DNA of 64,000 bases from Linepithema humile (Eukaryota > Arthropoda > Insecta > Hymenoptera > Formicidae). Positions 48,001-62,700 of this stretch are shown piece after piece. The position numbers and the translations under genes were made by a program. Below the pieces are notes generated by a model. The model was not told the origin of the DNA and did no database searches. It saw nothing but the letters and a program-made list of their open reading frames with translations. The stretch spans positions 2,976,001 through 3,040,000 of the forward strand of contig NC_090134.1 of assembly GCF_040581485.1 (NCBI RefSeq), in the 5' to 3' direction. Positions within the stretch are counted from its first letter, which is position 1; the number at the start of each line of letters is the position of its first letter.

Positions 48001-51000
48001 TCACTGTGTTTCCAATAAAGGCGAACTTAGTTTTCGCGGTGTAGCCAGGTTTTCGTAATCTTCCAGTTGTTGCCCGCCAGCCGGTATCTCGGCTAGTTTG
48101 CTCCAATTGATTATTCGTGCGTTATTCTTGTTCACTTCTGCTATTATCTTTCTTTTTTTTACGTGATTTTTTTTTATATGTGTGTGTGCACAATTTGAGC
48201 TTTATTAATTAAATACTTTAAGGTATTGATGTTGGATCGAGAGATAAATTGTTGATCGAAATTTTTACATTGATTTCGATAATTATCGTACGATTATTAG
48301 ATATACAATAGTTTCTATCAGCAATAAAGATTAAAGCATTTAAAATTTATGGCAAATATTTTTTATATATTTATTACAAATATATGATAGAATTTTGTAT
48401 GTATAAATATATATTAATTTATTTAAAACTATGTAGTTTTAAATGAAGAGTGTCTTAAGTAATAAATTGTTTCTCGTAAATTCTCTTTTTATATTTTGAT
48501 GAGATTTTCTAAAATATTTTCCGGCTTAGTAAGCTGCTGCAATAGGATTTCGGTTTCGATTGTTATCGAAGACGATATTACGCGGGTATCACCTGAGGTC
48601 TCGTGGGTTCCCTTAGGAATTAATCTGTCAAAGGTCAGGTTTAGCTCTCCGTGTAACACCTTCAATGTCCGCTGTCAATTAGTCGAACATATCCGAAGGG
48701 CTCGTACCGGGTGTAAAGGCACGTTCGCGTGTCAAGATTCCGTTTTGACGGAAGCTGGGCATGAAAGCCTAGGAAGTACACGGTTAATAATACTGAAGGG
48801 CATAAACATCGAATAATTCGCAAAAATTATAAGAATAATTGAATTATTTGAATCATCAAAATACAAAGTTTTTCATGTTTCGACTGATATATGTATAGCT
48901 TTTAAAATTTTTTTAATTCGATTTTTTTTCGAGTTTAATTCGAAATTTAATTCCAAAAATTTAATTTGAATTCAATTCCTAGGCTATAATAGAGGCTATT
49001 TAACATGTTTATTTAAATAATGAAATTTATAATGAAATTAGTTTAATTAATTTATATTTTTATATTAATTTATATTTTTGTTCGTGCGATATCTAGAAGA
49101 TTATTTTAAAAGCATCAATTTATTTCTCCGACAGTGAGAGAAATTTCTCCTTTTTTTAGAAATTTTTAACTTTCTGACGTCATTATTTTTATTAAATTTT
49201 TAACTAATGGAATTTTGAATGTTCTTTGCGCAGAAATAAACGTAGAAATCTGCTATTGACAAAATGCTTTATTCTCAATGTTTTAAAGATATGAAATCAA
49301 ACGGAATTCGATCGTGTGGATATTTCAGTGAATAGCATTTATCGTTGATCAAATATAATCATCTCTTTTTCTCTGTTATTATTTTGAATATTATTCGTCG
49401 ACAAATTTAATCAAATTTCTCGATAATTATCGAGACAATTTATTATCCGCTTATTATTAATTATTATCCGCTTTTACCATGCTTTTCTACCGAGCACTCG
49501 ACTATTGTTGATATTTTAAATACTCATTGGAACGCATTTTGTATTGTTATCACACGTCGACCGAAATATCGTTAATTTTAGATGCTCATCAATAAATAAT
49601 CATCCTCAGGAATATTTTATTTTATATTATGTTTATTTAAAGCTATTGTTACTTGAACCTATTTTTATTGCGCTATTATTATTTTTGTCAATTGTTCTGC
49701 TTTAATCGTATATCTTTGAAATTCAAATTAATTTAATAAAACACATCCTGGGAAAGAAATCTTCCACGATACTAGATGATCGTCCAGAAAATTATTTTTC
49801 TTGCCGCGTCAGACAGCTTTAATATGGTGCACGTGTCGTATTGTCCGCGGTATTCATACGTTTTATTCCTTCCCGCGGCGGACGTTATTGTGTATTTCAT
49901 AAGAATCGGTAGTGCACAAAAGGTACCACCGTCAAGGGTGTCCAAGGATACGTAATAAAAATACATCGGTTGGATGTAAGAAGAATGAGGAAGCAGACGG
50001 CGGATTCGTTCGCATAAAACTAATAGTAAAGCGTACGATAAAATTCTCGACAAAATAGCTTTTCTTTGAATATATTTCTATGATTTTCTCTTTTGGGTGA
50101 GATGTAATCGAGTGATCATCTTTGATTTTCGATCAATTTCCAATTTCGCGATTGCAAGGTATTACCATTCCAATTTTTATCTTTATTATACTGAACTTAT
50201 CTGTTGCACAAAATTTTTATTGGGTTTATATTTAAATTCTTATATTAATTATGTTAATATAATGATTTTCTTTATATTTTAATCACTAATTTATAATTAA
50301 ATTAAAAAATTTATGCGTACAAATTTTATTTAAAAACTTAAAAATATTATTTTATTTATTTTCCGTAATATTTTGTATCATAACATGAAACTTTTGATAG
50401 TATTTTTATTCCAATGAATAGTTTACGTTGTGTGTAATGACGTATAGCTTGCTCATATGTATATGTTAAAAATATCTTGTTCTATATTTTAAATTGCATT
50501 TTTTTATTTACGCGTATTGTTTGTGTAGAGATTGTGTTGTCCACTTTACCTACTGCATCATGAATTTTCAACTACGAGTTTCACGTGGTTCGTCCATCAC
50601 CGCAAAGGATGTCCGATAGCATGACACGTTCGAGAACTTTCCGTCGTCTCACTTCTGATAATCAAAGCTATTCGAGGCAAATGCGCGTAAGCAAAGTTTA
50701 GGGTAGGGCAAGTCCGCATTTTCGATAAGTTTCCATCGATAACACGTCCCCGATCCTCCTCAGTACATGTTTCCTCCCCTCCTTTATCCTCTCCTGAAGA
50801 AAGTTGCTTCCAGGGCACGAAGTTCGATTAAGAGAAGCGTTTACGAAGATCGCTGTAGCGGCAGTTCGAATTTTATGGGCTGTAGAGGAAGAAAGAGAAA
50901 AAGCTTTTTACGACGAGACGAATCCGCGAAATACACGCTAGGGTCGAGAGTGAATATTCGTGTATTCGTCCACAGTTATTTACTGTCCAGTCTGCTCCAT

Positions 51001-54000
51001 GCTACCTTTTTGCTCCTCGGTTTCTCCATTTCTTTCAATCTGTGCTGCATCATATGAAACAGTTTATTTAATTATCTGGCGGCGGAATCGATATGCTACA
51101 TCGAATGCATTTCTCTTGTTGCAATAAGACTGGTGTATAATTAGTTAATTACGAATAGGTTATTTTAAAATCAGTGATAAATAAAAATTTTATACAGTGT
51201 CACTAAATTTGTAAGACTTCAATAAATAAATTTACGAGATTGAGTTCTAGTTTTCCAAAATATCAAGATACATTGAGAGTCTTTGAATTATATATAATAT
51301 ATATAATTAAAAATAAAAAGCTGTTTTAAGTATTTGATTTAATAAGTTAGTTAAAACGTTATTATTATTTCAGTAACATTTTTTGTTTTGAATAATTATT
51401 ATATTTAGATTGCGTTAGAATAATTTTACTTTTTATTGTTCTTTCTTCTTAAGATATTTTTCGTCAATTTTTTTTACGACTGTGATAGATATCTCCATTA
51501 CAATATAGTGTTACTTTTCATATTTCCATGTTACGAATTATGCTGCCGTTTTACTTTATCGCCAGTTAAACATAAATAAATGTACATGTTTTTTCCCGCA
51601 TATTTCCACTCCCATCAATTTTCACCCTTCTAAAAGTTATCCTTTGACGATTTAGAAATTTATGTCATTCCCTTCCGTTTGCGTTATTTACGCATCGCTC
51701 CCCAGTTTTCCGCAAGAAAATACTTGTAGAGCTATTTCCTCGAGTAGAGAAGTGACTTGTCCCAAAACGACCCGTTGGAATGCAATAAGATGTTGAAAGA
51801 AGCAACGAATCGTCCGTCAAGTATAAAAATTTTTCTTATGTTTTCTTGAAATTCTATCTTATTTTAGTTTTCCTAAAATATTTTTCGCGTCGAAAATTTT
51901 GTCTCTGGCGAATTTAATAAGAACGATTAGGACGAAGTAAATAAATATTTTGTAGTAAAAGTAATAACAGTATTATTCATACAAAACAAAGTAGATTTAT
52001 CTTTGCTCTCATTTTGAAAATGAACATTTTGTTTTCGATTTTCTGCTATAAGTGTTTGGTTCAGTTTCATATAACTCCCATTTGAATACAACCTTTAATG
52101 TGTTTGTGATATACTTGTAATTAATTTTCGCTATCACGCGTTTCAACTGTCACACGGTTTCAGATGTCAAGGAGAAAATCCGTCGCATAATTAATATGAT
52201 GCCGTGTAACGTCGCGAAATGAGCCGTTTGAAAATCGACGGTATTTACGTTATGTAGCTCTAAAATTTTCGCATTATATCATTTTGATGAAAAAAATCGA
52301 AACAAAATGCAAATTAATAATACATATAGGTATTAAAACGTAATATAACAAAATAAAAAAAATAAAATACACTTACCTGCTTGGTAACAACGAAAGCTTG
52401 AAGAGCGAGACGAAAGCTTTCACCACAATAATATATAATAGAATAGAATGGAGCGTAAGATATTTATTTAAGCAAGATCTTTCAGAAAGAAAGACGACTA
52501 TATTGAAATCGTACTGTCGTAATTTAAAATATCTCTTTTTTCCGTCTATTTATATATGAACACTATTTTCTCTCCTTTTTTATATTAAAAATATGGCAGT
52601 ACAAAATATTTTATCACATATTTTATCGAAGAGAAATGTCGTTTGAAATGCATGAGATGAGAAGAAAGAACAGAAATTTTGACTCTTGTTTTAGAATTCA
52701 ATTTCTCAGATTATACTTTGACCTGTTTTGTCTTGGTATTTATGGAAAATTGAGGCGAAAGACTTCGAGTGCTCTTCTTGCGGATCCAGATGAAAAGCGA
52801 CGCAAATGAAAAAGTGCAGTAGTGCAGAAAGGTCAACAGAAGATTAACAACAAAGGCAGTTGCCGAGGTGGAGATGACGTTTAATCGTAAATCAATAAAA
52901 TTAATGAATTAAATAAATAAATTAAAAATGTTTATACACATATTTATATATATATAATATATATAATATAATATAAAACATAAATAGGGTCCCGAGACTG
53001 CTGGAGCACAGCGCGCATTCCTCGCTTCTCTCGCGTACACCCGCCGTTTTTTACTTACGCGCGAAAGTCGTCATCGTCGAGGTTTCTGACAGATGAGATC
53101 ATTATCGTCTCTCGATAGAATTTTTCCGGAATTTCGTCCGACTTGTTTCCACAATTTTCGCCTGCCGCAACATTATTAACATTTCTTTTAATAGGAACAC
53201 TTGCGAGTTTTTAATTAGAACAAAAATAAATGAGCACTTCATAAATGCTCTACATGTCGTCGGTTTTAAGGGCGAAGAATATTTTTGAGATCGGATTATT
53301 AATTCCTCTCAAAAACCTCTCGATCAACTCCGCATCTCCTTCCTCATCGAGATGAGGAGTCACTATCGTTCTCGCGATTTTCTTTCCGACTTTCTCTCTT
53401 TCTCTCTTTCTTTTATCTATCTTATATCTCTGCTTTTTAGCTAGTCTAATGCATTACACTACTGTATTTTACATTAAATCGTTTTTGCCCCGTGGTCTCT
53501 TTCCCACAACTTGCTTGCTGATTGGCCGAGTTCCGTCTCCTCCTTTCACGGCATTATTCTACGCAATATACGACGAACGCGATTCTTAATTTGCATTTGC
53601 GCAAACTTCGGAAATATTGCTCATGGGCATTTTCCGAAATTTTTTCTACTAGAATTTACTTTACAGGTATTTTTGTTGTCTTTGTTTCCATATTCCTAAA
53701 ACGCAAAAGTAGAAAACTTAAGATCTTTTCTAAACGCGCGCGCTTGTTGCATTATTTTACTTTATATACAGCCGACCTCGTAACCTCCCGATAAAATGTT
53801 GCGACAAACATGCAACGGCTATAAGTTTCCTAGACTTCCTGCACGTTCGACGATTTCAATAAAACCTTGCCATGGAACAATAAACTTAAAAACAAAGTCG
53901 AAAAAAAAAAAAACTAATTTAAAGCGCAAGCTTAATATACCGAAATTACTTTTCGCGGAGATGTTTCTCCGTTTTCTTTAGATACAATTAACGAGTTTTC

Positions 54001-54650
54001 GTAAGAAATTTTAAATTTAACACTTTGAGTTAGGAAAACAAGAACTACTCTTTTCACAATTTTTCTTCGTTTTTTTTTCACGCCTTATTTTATGGCGCAG
54101 TCTTATTAATTGTCGAGGTTTGATTTTGCCGAGCCACTCAACCTGAACATACGCTGATCATTGTGATTTTAAGAGAAAAGACTTTGGGCCAAAAGAAGGA
54201 GTGAAGACCTTTCGCATCGTCCTTGTTCGCCTTCAGGCGACGATCTGTCGCATCAATCCTTGATCGAGACCCTGGGCTCTTTGGTATTGTTCTCCTGTTC
54301 GCGAAGACTCCGGAAAAGTGTGCGACACACACCACAGACCCCGGCGCGCTTCCATGTCGTTGTTCTCGACGGCGGTTTTTCACGTAGTCAAACACCGCCA
54401 TTCGAATCCTCGATAGTTGCTCAAGAGCTCTCCTCCGATGATACGACGTCGAAGAAGAGCATTGGGAGAGCCGAGAGACCGACGCGTCCTCGTTTTTTCT
54501 TCCCCCTTTCGCACGCTGACACACGCTCATTTGCACATTCATGATCTCTCACACCGCCACCCATTCTTTCTCTGTCATCTCCATTCTCCCTTTCTCTTGT
54601 CGAACAACTTTCCGCGGAAGCGCGAGTGCGTCGCGCAGTGACATTTTCTA
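45024..54650. other. Gene-free stretch
   Basis: AT-rich overall, with GC-richer islands near 45960-46560, 47000-47180, 47760-48100, 48530-48790, 49790-50050, 50580-51050, 52980-53160 and 54150-54640. A TCAAAGGTCA at 48628-48637 contains the AAAGGTCA half-site bound by NR4A/Hr38-type nuclear receptors, but a single short match means little. Minus-strand donors at 52374 (GCAG|GTAAGT) and 53057 (CGC|GTAAGT) have no convincing partner acceptors. Confidence 0.4.
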
Positions 54651-54669
54651 GAAGGAAAGTACTGGTAAT

Positions 54670-54862
54670 AGCATTCGAAGAAGATAAAGGGAAACAAGAA
54701 AAAGAAGAAGCGGTAAAAGAATAAAAAGAAGTAGTAAAACGAAAGAAATAAAAAAAAAAACAAGAAGAACGAATAAAAAGTAATAGAGAATAAAAAGGAA
54801 GATAAGTAAGATAAGTAAAAGAACAAATAAAAAGAAAGAAGAGAGTAGGAGAAGTATGTAAA
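54670..54862. repeat. Long purine-rich tract
   Basis: About 190 bp almost entirely of A and G on the plus strand, made of AAGAA, AAAGA and AATAAAAAG-like words. The reverse strand reads as a Phe/Leu/Ser-rich frame, which is composition only. Such tracts can form triplexes or act as nucleosome-poor sequence. Confidence 0.8.
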
Positions 54863-56640
54863 AGTAACGATTATCGTAAAAATTAAAGAAGGTACGAATG
54901 CCCGGTCCGAACTGTTGTGGAACCTGCCCCTATATAATAAAGTACGCAGGACCCGTCCTAATGCCCGAGATCGACGGAACCGAAATTCGTCATTTCTAAT
55001 TCTCTCTTTCTGTCTCTCTGTCTCTCTCTCCCTTGCTCAATCATCTCGCCCTCGTCATCGTTTCTCCTTCCGTGTCACTAAATCGCCCTATCTTTCTCCG
55101 TTCGCACGATTTCCCCTCCCTCTTTGGTCGCGCGTTGGCCCTCTCACGACTCTATCTCGTGGGCTCCAAGTACACCGCAAGGGTATATATAAAAAGGGTC
55201 TACTCATGGTTAAAGGGCCCCGCGCGATTATTGCTAGCAGTAGTACGAGGTAGAGAGTCCCAGCTTGCAGGAAAAGGGCACCCTATGTCGGTTATACACA
55301 CTTCCGGTACTGCTGACGTCCTTCGTCTCACACCGCAGTCCCGTGAAGCCCTCCGCGCATCTGTAACAGAAATCCAGTTAATTAGTCCGGGATCAATTGG
55401 TATTAAGCGCGTAACGTAATTAGATTTTGCAAAATCATGAAACGACGAGATACTTAGATACGACTTAGATCACATATAGATATCAAAGATAGAAATTATA
55501 TACTTATTTTATATAACATATAAAGAATAATATATTTTTTTCAATTTAAACGAAATTTAATTATTCGAAAACTGAAATCTCGAAATATTATATAAATATG
55601 CGAAATCAATTTAGAATATAAGCATGTGAATTAGATCAAATCTTCATTTAGGAGAAATGATATTGAATGATATTTAACAATATATTTCAATCGTAGATCT
55701 ATTTCTTAATCCTTAGAATACGACACTGTCTTCACTAGATAGTGTCGTCACCGTGATGAAATTTATTAGCCTGCCTCGAGATTTTTCTCGAGAGAGCGTG
55801 CGAAACGCAAGTTTCTTAATTTAACTAAATGTATGCGTCGCATCAGAATTCTCGCGACGGCGTCTTTCGCGCAACGGCCTGCAAAAGCGCAAGGGAGGCG
55901 GACGGAGACGACGAAATAGCGGGGATTTCGAGGAGAGACAGCCCGATGCGTCGTTTCTTTGGAAAAATAATGTTATGCCGTCGTCGTGGCTATTTATAGA
56001 CGGTGGTTAACTAACCGCGACGAGACGTTTGCGCATTCGAAGCCACCGCGGGATTAAGAGCCCGCTTGTTCGCTCCCGCTCAGTGCCCGGATAAATAAAT
56101 TATAGCACGACCATTTTTTCCACCGTTCTTTCTCGCGCCTTTTGTTTTTCCTTTGACACGCGAGCCTCTTCCTCGTTGTTTTTTTATTACAAACAATGCA
56201 TTGTTAATTCCATCATATCGTATTTTCGTCGCGCATCGTCAAATTTTGTGCGCACAAAGAGTTAATGGTGAAGAAAACCGCAATTCGTAAGACGACAGCG
56301 AGTATATCACGCTGTCTCATATTAATTTCCTCGGTCCATAAGATTGCGGATTGAGTTTATAAGAGGTAATCTAGTTTAAAGTCGTGTCTAGACGTGCGCG
56401 CGAGTAGACGCATAAAATATTCGGTAATAATCGCGGTCATGTGTTGGTAGTACGTGTGCGCCCGGACGCGCGTCGAGCACCCTTAATGCGGTACTGCGGT
56501 GGAAGCCCGGAGACAAGTCTACCTCTGCCGTAGTGTCTGGGAGCCCGGCGGCGTGCGATAAAGCGTATTTTTGTCACGACAAATTTGGAGCGTCTGAGAC
56601 TTGGCGTGTCGTTTTTATTTTGCGAAATCGCACGCATAGG
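54863..56640. other. Gene-free stretch with GC-rich islands
   Basis: A CT-rich block (54995-55030) and GC-rich stretches at 54890-55420 and 55780-56180. Frames of up to 128 codons occur without splice or family support. A short hairpin (ACGACACTGTC / GATAGTGTCGT) lies at 55720-55748. Confidence 0.35.
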
Positions 56641-56649
56641 TAAAGCGAG

Positions 56650-56735
56650 AACGGTGAAGGAAGAAGAGGGCGAGAGGGCAGGAGAACAACGGCGAGAGGG
56701 AGGGAGGGAGAGAGGGAAGGAGAGAAAAAGAGGGT
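56650..56735. repeat. GA-rich purine tract
   Basis: GAGGGAGGGAGGGAGAGAGGG and similar words on the plus strand. GAGA-type sites (GAGAG) recur in it. Confidence 0.8.
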
Positions 56736-59700
56736 GATACACTGTTCCAGAAGCGGCTCCGATGAAAAGAGGGGAAATGCTCCGAGAGCGAATTACGTTC
56801 CTCGAGACTGTGTTCCTTTGAGCGTTCGCGCGTGAGCATTTGTCGCGCGCGTACGAACGTCGCGTTTTAGACTGTATTAAAAGAGTGATAGAGGACATAA
56901 AGGGTTAACGCGGTAAAGATGCGTAAAGACGGATACAAAGACCGCGACGATGATATTTATCCGCGTTGACGAAGTCCGACAGGGAGGCTTTAGATTCTGT
57001 TGGGAATTTTTTTGCGAGCGCGAAGTAGTCGCGGCGTATTGCTCGCGATTCGAGAGTTTTTCAAGATTTAGTTGCCTTAGTCGGGATTTACGAGAGCCTA
57101 TATTAAATGCACCACCCCTTCTACCCGCCCGCTGAATTTACAGCCGAAGAAACTAAAACAGCGGCGTAGATAGCACAATTTACTGTACCATTCACTTAAA
57201 CCCATTAACGCGCTCCCGCTAACTTTTCCCCCAACCAGCCGCGAGTAATTGGCTTTCCATTGAGATTTATCGTAATCATGCATACGCCCGATGTACCTCG
57301 GGCAACTCTTTCGCGTGCTGCCATAAAACAAACCCGACTCGCAAGTTCGTGAATCGGAACCCACGAAACATTCGCCTATTTGCGAGAATAAGTTAGACAG
57401 GACATATACGTAGTAAAGTTGGTGTTGGATGGAAGTAATTTGGACTACTAAAAATTCGGATTGGAAAAAAGGGTTGGCAAACAATGTAATTCAAATAACA
57501 TTTTCTAACGCATCTGAAGTATTTTAAAATCATTATTTGCCTTCGCGTATTAATATATATTTTCTGAAATAATATTCGAGCTGCGCTCTCTGTGTAATTT
57601 CAATGAAAATGAGGAGAAGACCGTGAAAAAATTCATGGGCATCTTTAGAGGTGTTAAGTCGAAAATTTTTCGCATTACCGTATCTAAAGTACTTTTATGG
57701 CTCGCGGGCGGAAATAAAATATTCTCGGCAAGAACGGTCCTGGACGGTCGTTATTAAAGATTGGTTTTTCTCGTTGACAAATTTTACAGAGGCGCGATTG
57801 CGACGACCAGTAGGTGTCGTGATATACACGGTGCTCGTAAAAAATCGTAAGTTAGCACGATTCGCTAATTCAGTTAGTTCAGTATTGTTGATGGAATCGT
57901 AAAAGATTCATCGATTTTCTCGCATAACTGTCCTTCGAATATCAATCAGTTTTTCGGCGACTTTTTATTTTATTGGATTTTTTAGTAAGAAATTATTATC
58001 GTCTTTTAAATCCCGTCGTAATCACAGACATCGAAAACCTTTTTCGACGTCGTCATCGGAAACTTTTAGAAATCACTGAAGTTTCAGCGCGAAAAAAACT
58101 TGCGAAATGTGACATTACGAAAAACTGGCTTGAATTGAAAATTCAGAACTTTTCTCGGTAGAAAAATGTTTCTCTAACATATTATCTTTTTGAATATATA
58201 CATTGAATATATGTAATAAATCTAATTTAGCAGATTAAATATGGTAAAGTGATAAGTAGAAATGAAGAGAAATCATCAGTTGTCAATGATTCAATGATTT
58301 TATGCTTATTTATATGGCATATTTATTGTATTATTTTATTTATATATATTTATAAAAAAATAATACTGTTATAATATATTTTCTAAAAATACATATATTA
58401 TTGATTTTCAATCATTATAAAATTGAAATTGCATTTGAATAATTTTTACATTGCTCTCGCTCTATATAGGTTTATTCAATTCAAATAAATATCTCAATAT
58501 GTCTTTTTGGATTATTTAAAGACATATGATGCAATCAATCAATGAAAGTAGAGATAATATTTTAATGAGACAAATTGCGAAATAAAATATTAGGTAAAAA
58601 TATTAGGTACAAAAAAATATTAATTAAAATAAACAATACATATAAAACATAGAACTGTTATATAATTTATAGTTAATATAGAATTATCATGTAGCTTTCT
58701 AAAATAGTAACAGCTTTAAAATTTGAAGCAGATTTCTAATTTATAACAATTTAATATTTTATTTTAAAAGTTTGAAATAAAATTTTTATTCAAAAGAAGT
58801 CCATTTTTAAAATTAAGTAACTGTAAAATAAGATTTTCTTGTTTCTGTTATTACATTTTATTCGGAGCTTTAGATTTTAATATGAAATAACTTTTTCATG
58901 AATTTCAAAATATTTTTTATTTAATATAATATTGAAAAAAGATGTCAATTAATAAATATTTATTTTATTTCTGTTTTATATTTCTATTATATGCATTTGT
59001 TTTATGTTTTATATTTCCATTCCATGATTTTGTATATGAAGATTCTGTCTCCATTCTTTTCCACTCTTTTTCATAGAAAGAAGGTATGTATTTTCGGTAA
59101 AGGAAATGTCATTATTAAATAACATGTTGTATAATTAATCTAAGAGAAATACTGGCTAAGTTAGAGATTTCCAGCCTCGTTGCATTCACTAAAATCGTAT
59201 GCTAACTACTCTGTTTTAACAATGTACGGTTAAAACGTACAGTACTATACGAAGTTAAGTTAATTTTACAGAAAACGATGCTTTAATTACATTTAAGCAT
59301 CGCAATGGCACAGTCATGACGAGCGCTGACGAAATGCACGTACATTTGCAGTAATAATTCAAAACGTTTTTCCGCGTAGCGGTACGGATAAAGAATAAAC
59401 AAACCGGACAAAAAACTAATTAAAACACAGAAAATTCACGAGAAAGGCACGGGAGGTATTCCGGCGGATGCTGTCTTTCCTCGCCAGCCTGAACACGCCC
59501 GCTTTTTTTTCTAGGTATTAATTAAAAGTAGCAATTCTGAAGAAAGACGAGTCGCTTTTTCCGAGTTCGGCTTTTAAACGCGTTCTTAAGGAGGCGGCTT
59601 TCGTTTTATAATATTTTTTGCCACGACGATGGAATTCTGTAATTACAGTTGTAGTGGTGTTACGTAGGCAATTTTGCTTATCGCAGAATTAAAAGTACTC

Positions 59701-62700
59701 CTTCGTATGCTGCTCAATCGCGAGATCCGTACACAGACAACCGCGCAGTCGACGTCAGTTTGATTCGCGCAAGTGGAAGCGTTGGGGATGAAAGAAGTGC
59801 ACGGGGATGGTATTTCGCCACGGTATTAATTTTCGACCGGCGGTAGCGAGTCCAAAAGAAACTTCCTTGTGGTTAACTTAATTCAATAACGCCACTGCCT
59901 CGCCTCTGCGAAATGCGAGGAGATAACGCTTTAAACGCGATGCAGCGTTCATGACTGAGAATTTTCGTATTCATATTAAAAAATTAAATTTTCCATATAT
60001 TCGCGGGATATTATTATCGTGGAATATTCGGTACTTGAATTTAATTCGAATAGGTATATTTACGGATGCGTATAGAAATATATTATCCTTAAATTTATGA
60101 AAATGGATATATTTAGTCCGTCAAAAATGTTTATTTATATATTTGCACATAAAATATTTAAGTGCATCAGAAATGAATTATTTAGCGATATAAATGTAGA
60201 TAGTTATATTGGAGCAATAATATGCTCTATATATTTATTTAATTGTACTTTTCAGATACTTTTCTTCCTCTTTTTCTTGTGCAACCTCGTCATATTAAAT
60301 TATTTCCGACAGTGAAAAACTTCCTTTCTCGTGCATTTTTTCTCGTGCTCGGTACATTCGAATGTACAGGTCGCACGCTCTCGCGTTCGCGTGCGTTCGA
60401 ATGCGCAGAATCTTCCCAGCTGTAATATGCCGTACTTTATTTTGGAACAGCGCGCGAGTTACACTTTTTCACTCCCATCTGTGCATTTAGTTCTCGCAAG
60501 GTAAACTGGGTTACTTAGTTGCTCGTATAGCAGCTGCATCCGCACCTCTCGCGCATACAAACGCGGTTAAAACAGACCTACTAGATCCTGTTGCACCTGC
60601 ACCTTTCTCTTCTTTCGTTCTCGGCTTTGTTATCGTCCCCTCCATTTCTTTGCCCCCATTTCCACTTCCATTTATTCTTCCACTTTTTTCTATTTTTATA
60701 CCGACTTAACCTTGCCTACAAAGTCTCTCCCCCTCCTTTACTCTAAGTGAGAATAAATACGGAAATTATCTTTTTATTTAATTTTCAACGGAGAGCTGGG
60801 TTTCATTCATCACTGAAGGCAGCGAAGGATGCGAACCTTGATATCGTTAAAGGGTGCCAGCTGGCGGGACAGGCTACTGTCTGCGAAATTGGGACGTCGA
60901 GCGCTGGTGCTCGTTCTCGATCATTTTCCGACGTCGTGTGTCGACTTACTGCCGGTAAGGGTGGAGACAGTTGTAGGGAAGACGGCGGTGGGGAGGCGCA
61001 CGATATCTCTCCGGTGCAGTCTCGGCCAAGAAGTTCGTGCAGTCTTACCTAAGTCCGATGGAACTTGAATTAGCTCGATTGCAGTCAAGCGATGACCACA
61101 AAACTTGATTCGACGCGAGAGGTTTGCGTTGATGAGCGCGCGGTAAACGTTTCCTCGGAATTTAATCTCGCTCGCAGCTTTAATTGAACCGTGTAAGCAC
61201 ATAATAAAGAATTAACCGACATTTTGTTGGATTCTCAATTAACGCAAAGATATATCCCGATTGTTACGAGAAAGAAGTTTACAATTTCTGTTTAATTTGC
61301 GTCATCATTCCTTTGGTTTTTAAAATGATATAAATTCCTCACTTTTCATAAAATGCAATGATCGTTTCATGTTTCGAACATATTTAGAGAATTTAATTTC
61401 TGAGTGAAATAAATTTTTATCCATCCATCTTTATTTAACATCTTAACTCACGAAACAGTAATGCATTTGCATTTTTTTAATTCCGGAAAGTCGCAGCTGC
61501 TGCATAGATTTCGTGCGGCACGCGCGACGATTCCGTAAAGAAAGTTTGCCCCGCACGCCATTCACGTCGAAGCTGTTGATCCTCCTCCAATCAATTAGAC
61601 GGTCCAATTAATTAAATGCTGGCCTACGAAGGACCTTAAAGCGAGATTTACGCCTCGTACGAGGAACCTTCGAAATCGACACTTTATACAGGAGCTTTAT
61701 ACGTATCGAGAGGCCGCTTGCGCAGTGCCGTGATATATCACGACGTCGAAAAACTTTGCCGTAATTCTCGCTGCACGCTTTCAATAAGAACGCGAGTGGA
61801 AGAATTTCGTAGGTGTTCGGAAATAAAAGCACACGAAGCGGAAATAACATCGCGGGGGAGGCATAGGACGTATAAAAGCAAAGGGAGTGAAAATTTTACG
61901 GCGTCTGACTTGCGATCGTTTCGAAAGCGCGTTCTCGGCTCGGGCAGGCAACGCTTTTGTCGCGAGCGAAACTGTACGATCTTTCTCTAATTAATTAAAG
62001 ACTCGTTTAATTAAATTAAATGGCTGGATCTAACCAGTCTGACGATGTAATGAAACTACATGTGTGAGACCAACATGGCGAACGTCTAACGATATATATC
62101 TAACGATATATATGATGTACCTTTATGTTTATATTGGAAATATTAGATTGATTAAAATTATTTTGCATCGCTTAATGATTATAATATTTTTATTCATTAT
62201 AAAAAAATTTTTAATTATCTTACGTATTTTGCTGATGCGCAAGTTGATTCCTAGATAAAAGCTTAATATCAATTAAATAAAGAAAGCGATTAATTAGTCT
62301 TATCTGTGCGAACGTTTGAAATTCTCAATCTAACGCGACGAACCAATAGCAAAAGAAGGCATTCATCGCTCGCTACATCGAGAAGCACTTCAATTCGATT
62401 GGGTCAACGTGCCGGATAATTTGAGCAACTTTCCGTTCGTGTCTCGCTGAGACGAGCGCAATACTTTGGCGAAGTTTCTTGCAAGCAACTCGTTCTCCTA
62501 GCCCTTTACAGCTTCAAACTTCTTCCTCGGGACGCTCTTATAAAATCACGGAATAATTTTCTGCTCGACGACTCGTTTGCGGAGATTCATCGCGTGCCTT
62601 TTCTGTTGTTATTGAATATTGTAATGCGTTGAGATCGAACGCGGGTTCACATAATATCGCGTTATTATACGCTGAAGAACTAATTACGACGGTATTTGGC

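Noticed and set aside
52374..52440. Minus-strand exon ending AAGCAG|GTAAGT
   Set aside because: Strong donor but no polypyrimidine tract or acceptor upstream, and frames are short.
54575..54826. Phe/Leu-rich minus-strand frame resembling a membrane protein
   Set aside because: Translation of a purine tract; TTT/TTC/CTT codons make an apparent hydrophobic protein.
55033..55419. 128-codon plus-strand frame in a GC-rich island
   Set aside because: No splice sites around it and no family match; two frames overlap over the same bases.
60921..61202. 93-codon minus-strand frame crossing a TTAG|GTAAGA donor-like site
   Set aside because: No matching acceptor, and no recognisable protein similarity.
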